From NCBI GenBank assembly GCA_946902985.2, contig OX336397.1, forward strand, positions 184,082,813-184,146,812: DNA of 64,000 bases, in the 5' to 3' direction. Shown here piece by piece: positions 22,401 through 34,279 of this stretch (the stretch's first letter is position 1; each line of letters begins with the position of its first letter). The notes under the pieces were generated by a model. It was not told the DNA's origin. It searched no databases and was given only the letters and a program-made list of their open reading frames with translations. Source of the DNA: Meconema thalassinum. Its lineage: Eukaryota > Arthropoda > Insecta > Orthoptera > Tettigoniidae. The position numbers were made by a program, and so were the translations under genes.

Positions 22401-25189
22401 CCCTAGCAAGGTTTCCAGGTGGTGCAAGAGCCCAATGTGGTGCCCCCTCCCCTGTATGGCTGGGCATCTTATATTCAGTGCCCTAGCAAGGTTTCCAGGA
22501 GGTGTGAGAGCTCATTGTGGCGCCCCCTCCCCTGTATCGCTGGGCATCTTATATTCAGAGGGGGCCCTAGCAAGGTTTCCAGGAGGTGTGAGAGCTCATT
22601 GTGGTGCCCCCTCCCCTGTATGGCTGGGCATCTTATATTCAGAGGGGTCCCTAGCAAGGTTTCCAGGAGGTGTGAGAGCTCATTGTGGTGCCCCCTCCCC
22701 TGTATGGCTGGGCATCTTATATTCAGAGGCGGCCCTAGCAAGGTTTCCAGGTGGTGCAAGAGCCCAATGTGGCGCCCCCTCCCCTGTATGGCTGGGCATC
22801 TTATATTCAGAGGCGGCCCTAGCAAGGTTTCCAGGTGGTGCAAGAGCCCAATGTGGCGCCCCCTCCCCTGTATGGCTGGGCATCTTATATTCAGAGGCGG
22901 CCCTAGCAAGGTTTCCAGGTGGTGCAAGAGCCCAATGTGGTGCCCCCTCCCCTGTATCGCTGGGCATCTTATATTCAGAGGCGGCCCTAGCAAGGTTTCC
23001 AGGGGGTGTGAGAGCTCATTGTGGTGCCCCCTCCCCTGTATGGCTGGGCATCTTATATTCAGAGGCGGCCCTAGCAAGGTTTCCAGGTGGTGCAAGAGCC
23101 CAATGTGGTGCCCCCTCCCCTGTATCGCTGGGCATCTTATATTCAGTGCCCTAGCAAGGTTTCCAGGAGATGTGAGAGCTCATTGTGGTGCCCCCTCCCC
23201 TGTATGGCTGGGCATCTTATATTCAGGGGGGACCCTAGCAAGGTTTCCAGGAGGTGTGAGAGCTCATTGTGGTGCCCCCTCCCCTGTATGGCTGGGCATC
23301 TTATATTCAGAGGGGGCCCTAGCAAGGTTCCCAGGTGGTGTGAGAGCCCATTGTGGTGCCCCCTCCCCTGTATGGCTGGGCATATTATATTCAGAGGCGG
23401 CCCTAGCAAGGTTTCCAGGTGGTGCAAGAGCCCAATGTGGTGCCCCCTCCCCTGTATCGCTGGGCATCTTATATTCAGTGCCCTAGCAAGGTTTCCAGGA
23501 GGTGTGAGAGCCCAATGTGGTGCCCCCTCCCCTGTATGGCTGGGCATCTTATATTCAGAGGCGGCCCTACCAAGGTTTCCAGGAGGTGTGAGAGCTCATT
23601 GAGGTGCCCCCTCCCCTATATGGCTGGGCATCTTATATTCAGAGGGGGCCCTAGCAAGGTTCCCAGGTGGTGTGAGAGCCCATTGTGGTGCCCCCTCCCC
23701 TGTATGGCTGGGCATCTTATATTCAGAGGGGGCCCTAGCAAGGTTCCCATGTGGTGTGAGAGCTCATTGTGGTGCCCCCTCCCCTGTATGGCTGGGCATC
23801 TTATATTCAGAGGCGGCCCTACCAAGGTTTCCAGGAGGTGTGAGAGCTCATTGTGGTGCCCCCTCCCCTGTATGGCTGGGCATCTTATATTCAGAGGGGG
23901 CCATAGCAAGGTTCCCAGGTGGTGTGAGAGCTCATTGTGGCGCCCCCTCCCCTGCATGGCTGGGCATCTTATATTCAGAGGGGGCCCTAGCAAGGTTTCC
24001 AGGTGGTGTGAGAGCTCATTGTGGCGCCCCCTCCCCTGTATGGCTGGGCATCTTATATTCAGAGGGGGCCCTAGCAAGGTTCCCAGGTGGTGTGAGAGCT
24101 CCTTGTGGTGCCCCCTCCCCTGTATGGCTGGGCATCTTATATTCAGAGGGGGCCCTAGCAAGGTTTCCAGGTGGTGCGAGAGCTCATTGTTGGGCCCCCT
24201 CCCCTGTATCGCTGGGCATCTTATATTCAGAGGGGACCTAGCAAGGTTTCCAGGAGGTGTGAGAGCTCATTGTGGTGCCCCCTCCCCTGTATGGCTGGGC
24301 ATCCTATATTCAGAGGGGGCCCTAGCAAGGTTCCCAGGTGGTGTGAGAGCTCATTGTTGGGCCCCCTCCCCTGTATCGCTGGGCATCTTACATTCAGAGG
24401 GGACCTAGCAAGGTTCCCAGGTGGTGTGAGAGCTCATTGTGGTGCCCCCTCCCCTATATGGCTGGGCATCTTATATTCAGAGGGGGCCCTAGCAAGGTTT
24501 CCAGGTGGTGCGAGAGCTCATTGTTGGGCCCCCTCCCCTGTATCGCTGGGCATCTTATATTCAGAGGCGGCCCCACCAAGGTTTCCAGGTGGTGCAAGAG
24601 CCCAATGTGGCGCCCCCTCCCCTGTATGGCTGGGCATCTTATATTCAGAGGGGGCCCTACCAAGGTTTCCAGGAGGTGTGAGAGCTCATTGTGGTGCCCC
24701 CTCCCCTGTATGGCTGGGCATCTTATATTCAGAGGGGGCCCTAGCAAGGTTTCCAGGGGGTGTGAGAGCTCATTGCGGCGCCCCCTCCCCTGTATGGCTG
24801 GGCATCTTATATTCAGAGGGGACCTAGCAAGGTTTCCAGGAGGTGTGAGGGCTCATTGTGGTGCCCCCTCCCCTGTATGGCTGGGCATCTTATATTCAGA
24901 GGGGGCCCTAGCAAGATTTCCAGGGGGTGTGAGAGCTCATTGTGGTGCCCCCTCCCCTGTATGGCTGGGCATCTTATATTCAGAGGGGGCCCTAGCAAGG
25001 TTTCCAGGGGGTGTGAGAGCTCATTGTGGCGCCCCCTCCCCTGTATGGCTGGGCATCTTATATTCAGAGGGGGCCCTAGCAAGGTTTCCAGGAGGTGCGA
25101 GAGCTCATTGTGGCGTCCCCTCCCCTGTATCGCTGGGCATCTTATATTCAGAAGCGGCCCTACCAAGGTTTCCAGGGGGTGTGAGAGCT

Positions 25190-26560
25190 CATTTTGGTGC
25201 CCCCTCCCCTGTATGGCTGGGCATCTTATATTCAGAGGCGGCCCTAGCAAGGTTTCCAGGGGGTGTGAGAGCTCATTGTGGCGCCCCCTCCCCTGTATCG
25301 ATGGGCATCTTATATTCAGAGGCGGCCCTAGCAAGGTTTCCAGGAGGTGTGAGAGCTCATTGTGGCGCCCCCTCCCCTGTATGGCTGGGCATCTTATATT
25401 CACACGGGGCCCTAGCAAGGTTTCCAGGGGGTGTGAGAGCTCATTGTGGCGCCCCCTCCCCTGTATGGCTGGGCATCTTATATTCAGAGGGGGCCCTAGC
25501 AAGGTTTCCAGGGGGTGCGATAGCTCATTGTGGTGCCCCCTCCCCTATATGGCTGGGCATCTTATATTCAGAGGCGGCCCTAGCAAGGTTTCCATGAGGT
25601 GTGAGAGCTCATTGTGGTGCCCCCTCCCCTGTATGGCTGGGCATCTTATATTCAGAGGCGGCCCTAGCAAGGTTTCCAGGTGGTGTGAGAGCTCATTTTG
25701 GTGCCCCCTCCCCTGTATGGCTGGGCATCTTATATTCAGAGGGGACCCTAGCAAGGTTTCCAGGGGGTGTGAGAGCTCATTTTGGTGCCCCCTCCCCTGT
25801 ATGGCTGGGCATCTTATATTCAGAGGCGGCCCTAGCAAGGTTTCCATGAGGTGTGAGAGCTCATTGTGGTGCCCCCTCCCCTGTATGGCTGGGCATCTTA
25901 TATTCAGAGGCGGCCCTAGCAAGGTTTCCAGGGGGTGTGAGAGCTCATTTTGGTGCCCCCTCCCCTGTATGGCTGGGCATCTTATATTCAGAGGGGACCC
26001 TAGCAAGGTTTCCAGGTGGTGTGAGAGCTCATTGTGGCGCCCCCTCCCCTGTATGGCTGGGCATCTTATATTCAGAGGGGGCCCTAGCAAGGTTCCCAGG
26101 TGGTGTGAGAGCTCATTGTGGTGCCCCCTCCCCTGTATGGCTGGGCATCTTATATTCAGAGGCGGCCCTAGCAAGGTTTCCAGGGGGTGTGAGAGCTCAT
26201 TTTGGTGCCCCCTCCCCTGTATGGCTGGGCATCTTATATTCAGAGGCGGCCCTAGCAAGGTTTCCAGGGGGTGTGAGAGCTCATTTTGGTGCCCCCTCCC
26301 CTGTATGGCTGGGCATCTTATATTCAGAGGGGACCCTAGCAAGGTTTCCAGGGGGTGTGAGAGCTCATTGTGGCGCCCCCTCCCCTGTATCGCTGGGCAT
26401 CTTATATTCAGAGGGGGCCCTAGCAAGGTTTCCAGGAGGTGCGAGAGCTCATTGTGGCGCCCCCTCCCCTGTATCGCTGGGCATCTTATATTCAGAGGCG
26501 GCCCTAGCAAGGTTTCCAGGGGGTGTGAGAGCTCATTTTGGTGCCCCCTCCCCTGTATGG
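25190..26560. repeat. Satellite subdomain with 'CATTTTGG' units
   Basis: Units reading GCTCATTTTGGTGCC in place of GCTCATTGTGG recur here (about 25190, 25690, 25780, 25945, 26195, 26280, 26530). They are essentially confined to this 1.4-kb interval, again pointing to local spread of a single variant. Confidence 0.7.
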
Positions 26561-27449
26561 CTGGGCATCTTATATTTAGAGGCGGCCCTAGCAAGGTTTC
26601 CAGGTGGTGCGAGAGCTCATTGTGGCGCCCCCTCCCCTGTATGGCTGGGCATCTTATATTCAGAGGGGGCCCTAGCAAGGTTTCCAGGAGGTGCGAGAGC
26701 TCATTGTGGCGCCCCCTCCCCTGTATGGCTGGGCATCTTATATTCAGAGGCGGCCCTAGCAAGGTTCCCAGGGGGTGCGATAGCTCATTGTGGCGCCCCC
26801 TCCCCTGTATCGCTGGGCATCTTATATTCAGAGGCGGCCCTAGCAATGTTTCCAGGGGGTGTGAGAGCTCATTGTGGTGCCCCCTCCCCTGTTAGGCTGG
26901 GCATCTTATATTCAGAGGAGGCCCTAGTAAGGTTTCCAAGGGGTGCGAGAGCTCATTGTGGTGCCCCCTCCCCTGTATGGCTGGGCATCTTATATTCAGA
27001 GGCGGCCCTAGCAAGGTTTCCAGGAGGTGTGAGAGCTCATTGTGGTGCCCCCTCCCCTGTATGGCTGGGCATCTTATATTCAGAGGCGGCCCTAGCAAGG
27101 TTTCCAGGGGGTGTGAGAGCTCATTGTGGCGCCCCCTCCCCTGTATGGCTGGGCATCTTATATTCAGAGGGGACCTAGCAAGGTTTCCAGGTGGTGCAAG
27201 AGCCAAATGTGGCGCCCCCTCCCCTATATGGCTGGGCATCTTATATTCAGAGGGGACCTAGCAAGGTTTCCAGGTGGTGCAAGAGCCAAATGTGGCGCCC
27301 CCTCCCCTGTATGGCTGGGCATCTTATATTCAGAGGCGGCCCTAGCAAGGTTTCCAGGGGGTGCGATAGCTCATTGTGGTGCCCCCTCCCCTATATGGCT
27401 GGGCATCTTATATTCAGAGGCGGCCCTAGCAAGGTTTCCAGGTGGTGAG

Positions 27450-29300
27450 AGAGCCCAATGTGGCGCCCCCTCCCCTGTATGGCTGGGCATCTTATATTCA
27501 GTGCCCTAGCAAGGTCTCCAGGAGGTGTGAGAGCTCATTGTGGCGCCCCCTCCCCTGTATGGCTGGGCTTCTTATATTCAGAGGCGGCCCTAGCAAGGTT
27601 TCCAGGTGGTGCGAGAGCTCATTGTGGCGCCCCCTCGCCTGTATGGCTGGGCATCTTATATTCAGAGGCGGCCCTAGCAAGGTTTCCAGGTGGTGCGAGA
27701 GCCCAATGTGGCGCCCCCTCCCCTGTATGGCTGGGCATCTTATATTCAGAGGGGGCCCTACCAAGGTTTCCAGGTGGTGCAAGAGCCCATTGTGGTGCCC
27801 CCTCCCCTGTATGGCTGGGCATCTTATATTCAGAGGCGGCCCTAGCAAGGTTTCCAGGTGGTGCGAGAGCCCAATGTGGCGCCCCCTCCCCTATATGGCT
27901 GGGCATCTTATATTCAGAGGCGGCCCTAGCAAGGTTTCCAGGGGGTGCGATAGCTCATTGTGGTGCCCCCTCCCCTATATGGCTGGGCATCTTATATTCA
28001 GAGGCGGCCCTAGCAAGGTTTCCAGGAGGTGCGAGAGCCCAATGTGGCGCCCCCTCCCCTGTATGGCTGGGCATCTTATATTCAGTGCCCTAGCAAGGTC
28101 TCCAGGAGGTGTGAGAGCTCATTGTGGCGCCCCCTCCCCTGTATGGCTGGGCTTCTTATATTCAGAGGCGGCCCTAGCAAGGTTTCCAGGTGGTGCGAGA
28201 GCTCATTGTGGCGCCCCCTCCCCTGTATGGCTGGGCATCTTATATTCAGAGGCGGCCCTAGCAAGGTTTCCAGGGGGTGTGAGAGCTCATTGTGGCGCCC
28301 CCTCCCCTGTATGGCTGGGCATCTTATATTCAGAGGCGGCCCTAGCAAGGTTTCCAGGTGGTGCGAGAGCTCATTGTGGCGCCCCCTCCCCTGTATGGCT
28401 GGGCTTCTTATATTCAGAGGGGGCCCTAGCAAGGTTTCCAGGGGGTGCGAGAGCTCATTGTGGTGCCCTCTCCCCTGTATGGCTGGGCATCTTATATTCA
28501 GTGCCCTAGCAAGGTCTCCAGGAGGTGTGAGAGCTCATTGTGGCGCCCCCTCCCCTGTATGGCTGGGCTTCTTATATTCAGAGGGGACCTAGCAAGGTTT
28601 CCAGGGGGTGCGAGAGCTCATTGTGGTGCCCTCTCCCCTGTATGGCTGGGCATCTTATATTCAGTGCCCTAGCAAGGTCTCCAGGAGGTGTGAGAGCTCA
28701 TTGTGGCGCCCCCTCCCCTATATGGCTGGGCATCTTATATTCAGAGGCGGCCCTAGCAAGGTTTCCAGGGGGTGCGAGAGCTCATTGTGGTGCCCTCTCC
28801 CCTGTATGGCTGGGCATCTTATATTCAGTGCCCTAGCAAGGTCTCCAGGAGGTGTGAGAGCTCATTGTGGCGCCCCCTCCCCTGTATGGCTGGGCTTCTT
28901 ATATTCAGAGGGGGCCCTAGCAAGGTTTCCAGGGGGTGCGAGAGCCCAATGTGGCGCCCCCTCCCCTATATGGCTGGGCATCTTATATTCAGAGGCGGCC
29001 CTAGCAAGGTTTCCAGGTGGTGCGAGAGCTCATTGTGGCGCCCCCTCCCCTATATGGCTGGGCATCTTATATTCAGAGGCGGCCCTAGCAAGGTTTCCAG
29101 GTGGTGCGAGAGCTCATTGTGGCGCCCCCTCCCCTATATGGCTGGGCTTCTTATATTCAGAGGGGGCCCTAGCAAAGTTTCCAGGGGGTGCGAGAGCTCA
29201 TTGTGGTGCCCTCTCCCCTGTATGGCTGGGCATCTTATATTCAGTGCCCTAGCAAGGTCTCCAGGAGGTGTGAGAGCTCATTGTGGCGCCCCCTCCCCTG
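27450..29300. repeat. Satellite subdomain with recurring 80-bp unit blocks
   Basis: A composite block recurs here. An 80-bp unit (TTCAGTGCCCTAGCAAGGTC) is followed by a unit ending GGGCTTCTTATATTC and often preceded by GGTGCCCTCTCCCC. Block starts lie near 27490, 28084, 28498, 28662, 28827 and 29240, so spacings are multiples of unit length plus 80 (for example 163, 164 and about 415). This is an irregular higher-order organisation. Confidence 0.65.
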
Positions 29301-30939
29301 TATGGCTGGGCTTCTTATATTCAGAGGGGGCCCTAGCAAGGTTTCCAGGGGGTGCGAGAGCTCATTGTGGCGCCCCCTCCCCTGTATGGCTGGGCATCTT
29401 ATATTCAGAGGGGGGCCGTAGCAAGGTTTCCAGGTGGTGCGAGAGCCCAATGTGGCGCCCCCTCCCCTGTATGGCTGGGCATCTTATATTCAGAGGGGGG
29501 CCGTAGCAATGTTTCCAGGTGGTGCGAGAGCCCAATGTGGCGCCCCCTCCCCTGTATGGCTGGGCATCTTATATTCAGAGGGGACCTAGCAAGGTTTCCA
29601 GGTGGTGCGAGAGCTCATTGTGGCGCCCCCTCCCCTGTATCGCTGGGCATCTTATAATCAGAGGGGGCCCTAGCAAGGTTTCCAGGTGGTGCGAGAGCTC
29701 ATTGTTGGGCCCCCTCCCCCGTATGGCTGGGCATCTTATATTCAGAGGCGGCCCTAGCAAGGTTTCCAGGTGGTGCGAGAGCTCATTGTGGCGCCCCCTC
29801 CCCTGTATGGCTGGGCTTCTTATATTCAGAGGGGGCCCTAGCAAGGTTTCCAGGGGGTGCGAGAGCTCATTGTGGTGCCCTCTCCCCTGTATGGCTGGGC
29901 ATGTTATATTCAGAGGGGGCCCTAGCAAGGTTTCCAGGAGGTGCGAGAGCTCATTGTGGTGCCCCCTCCCCTGTATGGCTGGGCATCTTATATTCAGAGG
30001 GGGCCCTAGCAAGGTTTCCAGGGGTGCGAGAGCTCATTGTGGCGCCCCCTCCCCTGTATGGCTGGGCATCTTATATTCAGAGGGGGCCCTAGCAAGTTTT
30101 CCAGGGGGTGCGAGAGCTCATTGTGGCGCCCTCTCCCCTGTATGGCTGGGCATCTTATATTCAGAGGGGGGCCGTAGCAAGGTTTCCAGGAGGTGCGAGA
30201 GCTCATTGTGGTGCCCCCTCCCCTGTATGGCTGGGCATCTTATATTCAGAGGGGGCCCTAGCAAGGTTTCCAGGGGGTGCGAGAGCTCATTGTGGCGCCC
30301 CCTCCCCTGTATGGCTGGGCATCTTATATTCAGAGAGGGCCCTAGCAAGGTTTCCAGGGGGTGCGAGAGCTCATTGTGGCGCCCCCTTCCCTGTATGGCT
30401 GGGCATCTTATATTCAGAGGGGGCCCTAGCAAGGTTTCCAGGGGGTGCGAGAGCTCATTGTGGTGCCCCCTCCCCTGAATGGCTGGGCATCTTATAATCA
30501 GAGGGGGCCCTAGCAAGGTTTCCTGGGGGTACGAGAGCTCATTGAGGTGCCCCCTCCCCTGTATGGCTGGGCATCTTATATTCAGAGGGGGCCCTAGCAA
30601 GGTTTCCAGGGGGTGCGAGAGCTCATTGTGGTGCCCCCTCCCCTGAATGGCTGGGCATCTTATAATCAGAGGGGGCCCTAGCAAGGTTTCCTGGTGGTGC
30701 GAGAGCTCATTGTGGCGCCCCCTCCCCTGTATGGCTGGGCATCTTATAATCAGAGGGGGCCCTAGCAAGGTTTCCAGGGGGTGCGAGAGCTCATTGTGGT
30801 GCCCCCTCCCCTGAATGGCTGGGCATCTTATAATCAGAGGGGGCCCTAGCAAGGTCTCCAGGGGGTGCGAGAGCTCATTGTGGTGCCCCCTCCCCTGAAT
30901 GGCTGGGCATCTTATAATCAGAGGCGGCCCTAGCAAGGT

Positions 30940-32178
30940 TTCCAGGGGGTGCGAGAGCTCATTGTGGTGCCCCCTCCCCTGAATGGCTGGGCATCTTATA
31001 TTCAGAGGGGCCCTAGCAAGGTTTCCAGGGGGTGTGAGAGCTCATTGTGGCTCCCCCTCCCCTGTATGGCTGGGCATCTTATATTCAGAGGCGGCCCTAG
31101 CAAGGTTTCCAGGGGGTGCGAGAGCTCATTGTGGTGCCCCCTCCCCTGTATGGCTGGGTATCTTATATTCAGTGCCCTAGCAAGGTCTCCAGGCGGTGCC
31201 AGAGCTCATTGTGGTGCCCCCTCCCCTGTATGGCTGGGCATCTTATATTCAGAGGGGACCTAGCAAGGTTTCCAGGGGGTGCGAGAGCTCATTGTGGCGC
31301 CCCCTCCCCTGTATGGCTGCGCATCTTATATTCAGAGGGGCCCTAGCAAGGTTTCCAGGGGGTGCGAGAGGTCATTGTGGCGCCCCCTCCCCTGTATGGC
31401 TGGGCATCTTATATTCAGAGGGGCCCTAGCAAGGTTTCCAGGGGGTGTGAGAGCTCATTGTGGCTCCCCCTCCCCTGTATGGCTGGGCATCTTATATTCA
31501 GAGGCGGCCCTAGCAAGGTTTCCAGGGGGTGCGAGAGCTCATTGTGGCGCCCGCTCCCCTGTATGGCTGGGTATCTTATATTCAGTGCCCTAGCAAGGTC
31601 TCCAGGCGGTGCAAGAGCTCATTGTGGTGCCCCCTCCCCTGTATGGCTGGGCATCTTATATTCAGAGGGGACCTAGCAAGGTTTCCAGGGGGTGCGAGAG
31701 CTCATTGTGGCGCCCCCTCCCCTGTATGGCTGCGCATCTTATATTCAGAGGGGCCCTAGCAAGGTTTCCAGGGGGTGCGAGAGCTCATTGTGGCGCCCCC
31801 TCCCCTGTATGGCTGGGCATCTTATATTCAGAGGGGCCCTAGCAAGGTTTCCAGGGGGTGTGAGAGCTCATTGTGGCTCCCCCTCCCCTGTATGGCTGGG
31901 CATCTTATATTCAGAGGCGGCCCTAGCAAGGTTTCCAGGGGGTGCGAGAGCTCATTGTGGCGCCCCCTCCCCTGTATGGCTGGGTATCTTATATTCAGTG
32001 CCCTAGCAAGGTCTCCAGGCGGTGCAAGAGCTCATTGTGGTGCCCCCTCCCCTGTATGGCTGGGCATCTTATATTCAGAGGGGACCTAGCAAGGTTTCCA
32101 GGGGGTGCGAGAGCTCATTGTGGCGCCCCCTCCCCTGTATGGCTGCGCATCTTATATTCAGAGGGGCCCTAGCAAGGT
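30940..32178. repeat. 413-bp higher-order repeat, three copies
   Basis: Five consecutive satellite units of 84, 80, 83, 83 and 83 bp form a 413-bp block repeated three times (about 30940-31352, 31353-31765, 31766-32178). Landmarks recur at exactly 413-bp steps: GGGTATCTTATATTC at about 31157, 31570 and 31983, and GGCTGCGCATC at about 31313, 31726 and 32139. Copies differ by only a few bases, much less than neighbouring units within a block. Confidence 0.9.
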
Positions 32179-32474
32179 TTCCAAGGGTTGCAAGAGCTCA
32201 TTGTGGCGCCTTCTCCCCTTTATGGCTGGGCATCTTATATTCAGATTGGGCCCTAGCAAGGTTTCCAGGGTGTGCAAGAGCTCATTGTGGCGCCCCTTCC
32301 CCTGTATGGCCGGGCACCTTATATTAATAGGGGGCCCTAGCAAGGTTTCGAGGGGGTGCGAGAGCTCATTGTGGCGCCCCCTCCCCTGTATGGCTGGGCA
32401 TCTTATATTCAGAGGGTGCCCTAGCAAGGTTTCCAGATGGTGCGAGAGCTAATTGTGGCACCCCTTCCCCTGTG
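32179..32474. repeat. Degenerate terminal units of the satellite
   Basis: The last three to four units carry many private changes (CCAAGGGTTGC, GCGCCTTCTCCCCTTT, CAGATTGGGCCC, GGCCGGGCACC, ATTAATAGG, CCAGATGG, AGCTAATTG). The array ends within a unit at about 32474, after CCCCTTCCCCTGTG. Diverged edges are expected when unequal exchange homogenises only the interior. Confidence 0.8.
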
Positions 32475-32929
32475 AAAACATCTAGATTACTGCCTTCCTC
32501 GCCTTTGCGGTTGCAAATGTTTTAATTAATTCTAAATAATTCAAGTCCTGGGCAATCCTCTTTTCTATAGACAAAGTTGCCATATTTGACAGTCTATCCT
32601 GACACATGGTTCATGTAAATACATTCTTATAAGTTTTAATTTACTGAAACCCCGTTCTATTTTAACGTCAATTACAATTATGGTGAGCAAAATTCAATGT
32701 GATGTCCATATATTTGGGAATATATTTGGCTAACCATTTTGTTTAATAAGTTGAAAAGCATTTTTTGGTTCTGCTGATTCAAGCTCATTCAACGATGGAT
32801 TCAAGAGTAAAAGTTCCTCAACCAATTCACAACCAGATGTGTCACATTTTTCTCACCGGTTAAACTTCTTTCTAAATCTGCACAGGCGATTTCTAGTTTG
32901 GACTTTTCAGGAATTGTTTTGATATTGTA
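32475..32929. other. Right flank of satellite, no gene seen
   Basis: AT-rich unique-looking DNA between the satellite and the inverted-repeat element at 32930. I see no ORF, repeat or splice pattern I can support. Confidence 0.5.
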
Positions 32930-32931
32930 CA

Positions 32932-33167
32932 GTGAGGGCCCTCCCTTTAGAACGGAGACTCGCCGTGGCCGTGTGGCGGCTGGGGCACTGTGTATTGGAG
33001 CGTGTCGAGCAAGGCATTGGTGCTAGCAGCAGCGTAGCGCCCAACTACTGTGAGGGCCCTCCCTATAGAACGGAGATTCGCCGTGACTCTGTGGCTGCTG
33101 GGGCACTGTGTATTGCAGCGTGTCGAGCAAGGCATTGGTGCTAGCAGTAGCGTAGCACCCAACTAGT
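32932..33167. repeat. 118-bp tandem duplication of the element's left end
   Basis: 32932-33049 and 33050-33167 are two head-to-tail copies starting GTGAGGGCCCTCCC and ending GCCCAACTA or ACCCAACTA. They are about 90 percent alike. The second copy has CCCTATAGAACG, as the right terminal repeat does, while the outer copy has CCCTTTAGAACG, so the inner copy is closer to the right end. Confidence 0.85.
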
Positions 33168-33801
33168 TAACACTTTTACACTTTTAACGTATTTAATAAT
33201 CACTAGCGGACCCGTGCGAGAAATCTGGCATGTTCATAAACCACACTTTCCCCAATAGATTTATAATGAGAGACTTAAAGAAAAAGGTTGTTATGTTTTT
33301 TATTTCAACAAATGTTTATAGAACACTATTTACATTTCAGTTAGAATTCCAAGTTCTACGTTCCCAAACTTAACAAGGCAATCACTGAAAATTGGATCAT
33401 CATAACACTCTCCAGTTATTCGATATTTATGAAATTACGTGATTTCAGTTCTCATTACTTTGATTTACTGTTTCTGAAATCCATGCAAAATGATAAAGGA
33501 AGGACCTCAGAATGTTAAAAACATGAAACAGGCGTCACAGCGACCAAAATGTGAAGTGAAGAGCAATAATGGAGCGTATTTTCCTACAGGAACAATATCA
33601 GCAAATCGTACGCTTCGTACATTTTTAAAGTAGTTTTTTAAAGAAATTATAGGTATTTGTGATATTAGAGTGCTATTCGTCACTTCTAATGTCTATTCTC
33701 TTTCATTTGAATGCTCATTTGTCACGGTCAGTCACTTGTGAGCGCCGCAGGAGGGATCTAGACTAATGAAACAATATATATGATAGTTACTTACATAAAT
33801 T

Positions 33802-34020
33802 TCAGAGTAGTTGCTGGAAATGCTGTACTTCATTTTCTAAACACTCGTTGCACCGACGTAGGAAGTTTAGGTTCACTCGCTGTAATTCATCCTCACTGAT
33901 ATCGAGAGCCTCCAGAGTACGCGGATTGTTTCTGTATCTGCTACCTTTTGTTTGAGGTTCCCCCACAATAAAACCCGCACGGAAAATTCTATATTTTGTT
34001 CTATACCTAACCCTGTTCAC
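33802..34020 (-). pseudogene. Short ORF resembling a transposase C-terminus
   Basis: 72 codons inside the inverted-repeat element. The ending NFLRRCNECLENEVQHFQQLL-like (quoted in part: NFLRRCNECLEN) recalls the C-terminal tails of arthropod DDE transposon ORFs of the form 'RRCxxCLExxGxHFxxLL'. With TA flanks this fits a Tc1/mariner-superfamily remnant. The catalytic domain is absent. The family assignment is from memory and tentative. Confidence 0.35.
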
Positions 34021-34279
34021 GTGATACGAGGTAGGCTACAGTACTTCACAGCAAGTCTTAATTATCACAAGTAAGGTATCTTGCCAAATGCTTAAGTAAG
34101 AAATGCTATGACAGCAACCAGGGCTTCCCAACCTGCTGTTGATATCGATACATGTAATTAATCTGGGGGTGAGGCATGGCGACCAGTCCGTTGCACGGCC
34201 TCTGCGAGGCTCCGTTCTATAGGGAGGGCCCTCACTGTATAATGTTCCTATAATATTATTCGAATCAGACATATAATAT

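Larger units (their letters stand above)
11134..32474. repeat. 84-bp satellite array, about 21.3 kb, roughly 255 units
   Basis: A single uninterrupted head-to-tail array. A typical unit contains GAGAGCTCATTGTGG, then [T/C]GCCCCCTCCCCTGTATGG, CTGGGCATCTTATATTCAG, and CCTAGCAAGGTTTCCAG. Most units are 84 bp; 83-, 80- and 85-bp units occur from changes in the G-run before CCTAGC (GGGGACC, GTGCCC, GGGGGGCC). Because 84 is 28 codons and few stops occur, very long open frames (up to about 900 codons) appear on both strands. They are a by-product of the period and not evidence of protein. The array is far more GC-rich than its surroundings. Confidence 0.97.
32930..34237. mobile_element. Terminal-inverted-repeat element with TA flanks (Tc1/mariner-like or MITE)
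   Basis: The left end CAGTGAGGGCCCTCCC (from 32930) is matched in inverse orientation by the right end (to 34237). The inverted match runs about 31 bp, through AGAACGGAG, with very few differences. Both ends are flanked by TA (32928-32929 and 34238-34239), the duplication expected for the Tc1/mariner superfamily. The 1.3-kb interior is AT-rich with one short ORF on the minus strand (33802-34020). The left terminal region is tandemly doubled. Confidence 0.65.

Noticed and set aside
32932..33162. Short ORFs over the 118-bp duplication
   Set aside because: They arise from the duplicated terminal repeat of a transposon and carry no domain.
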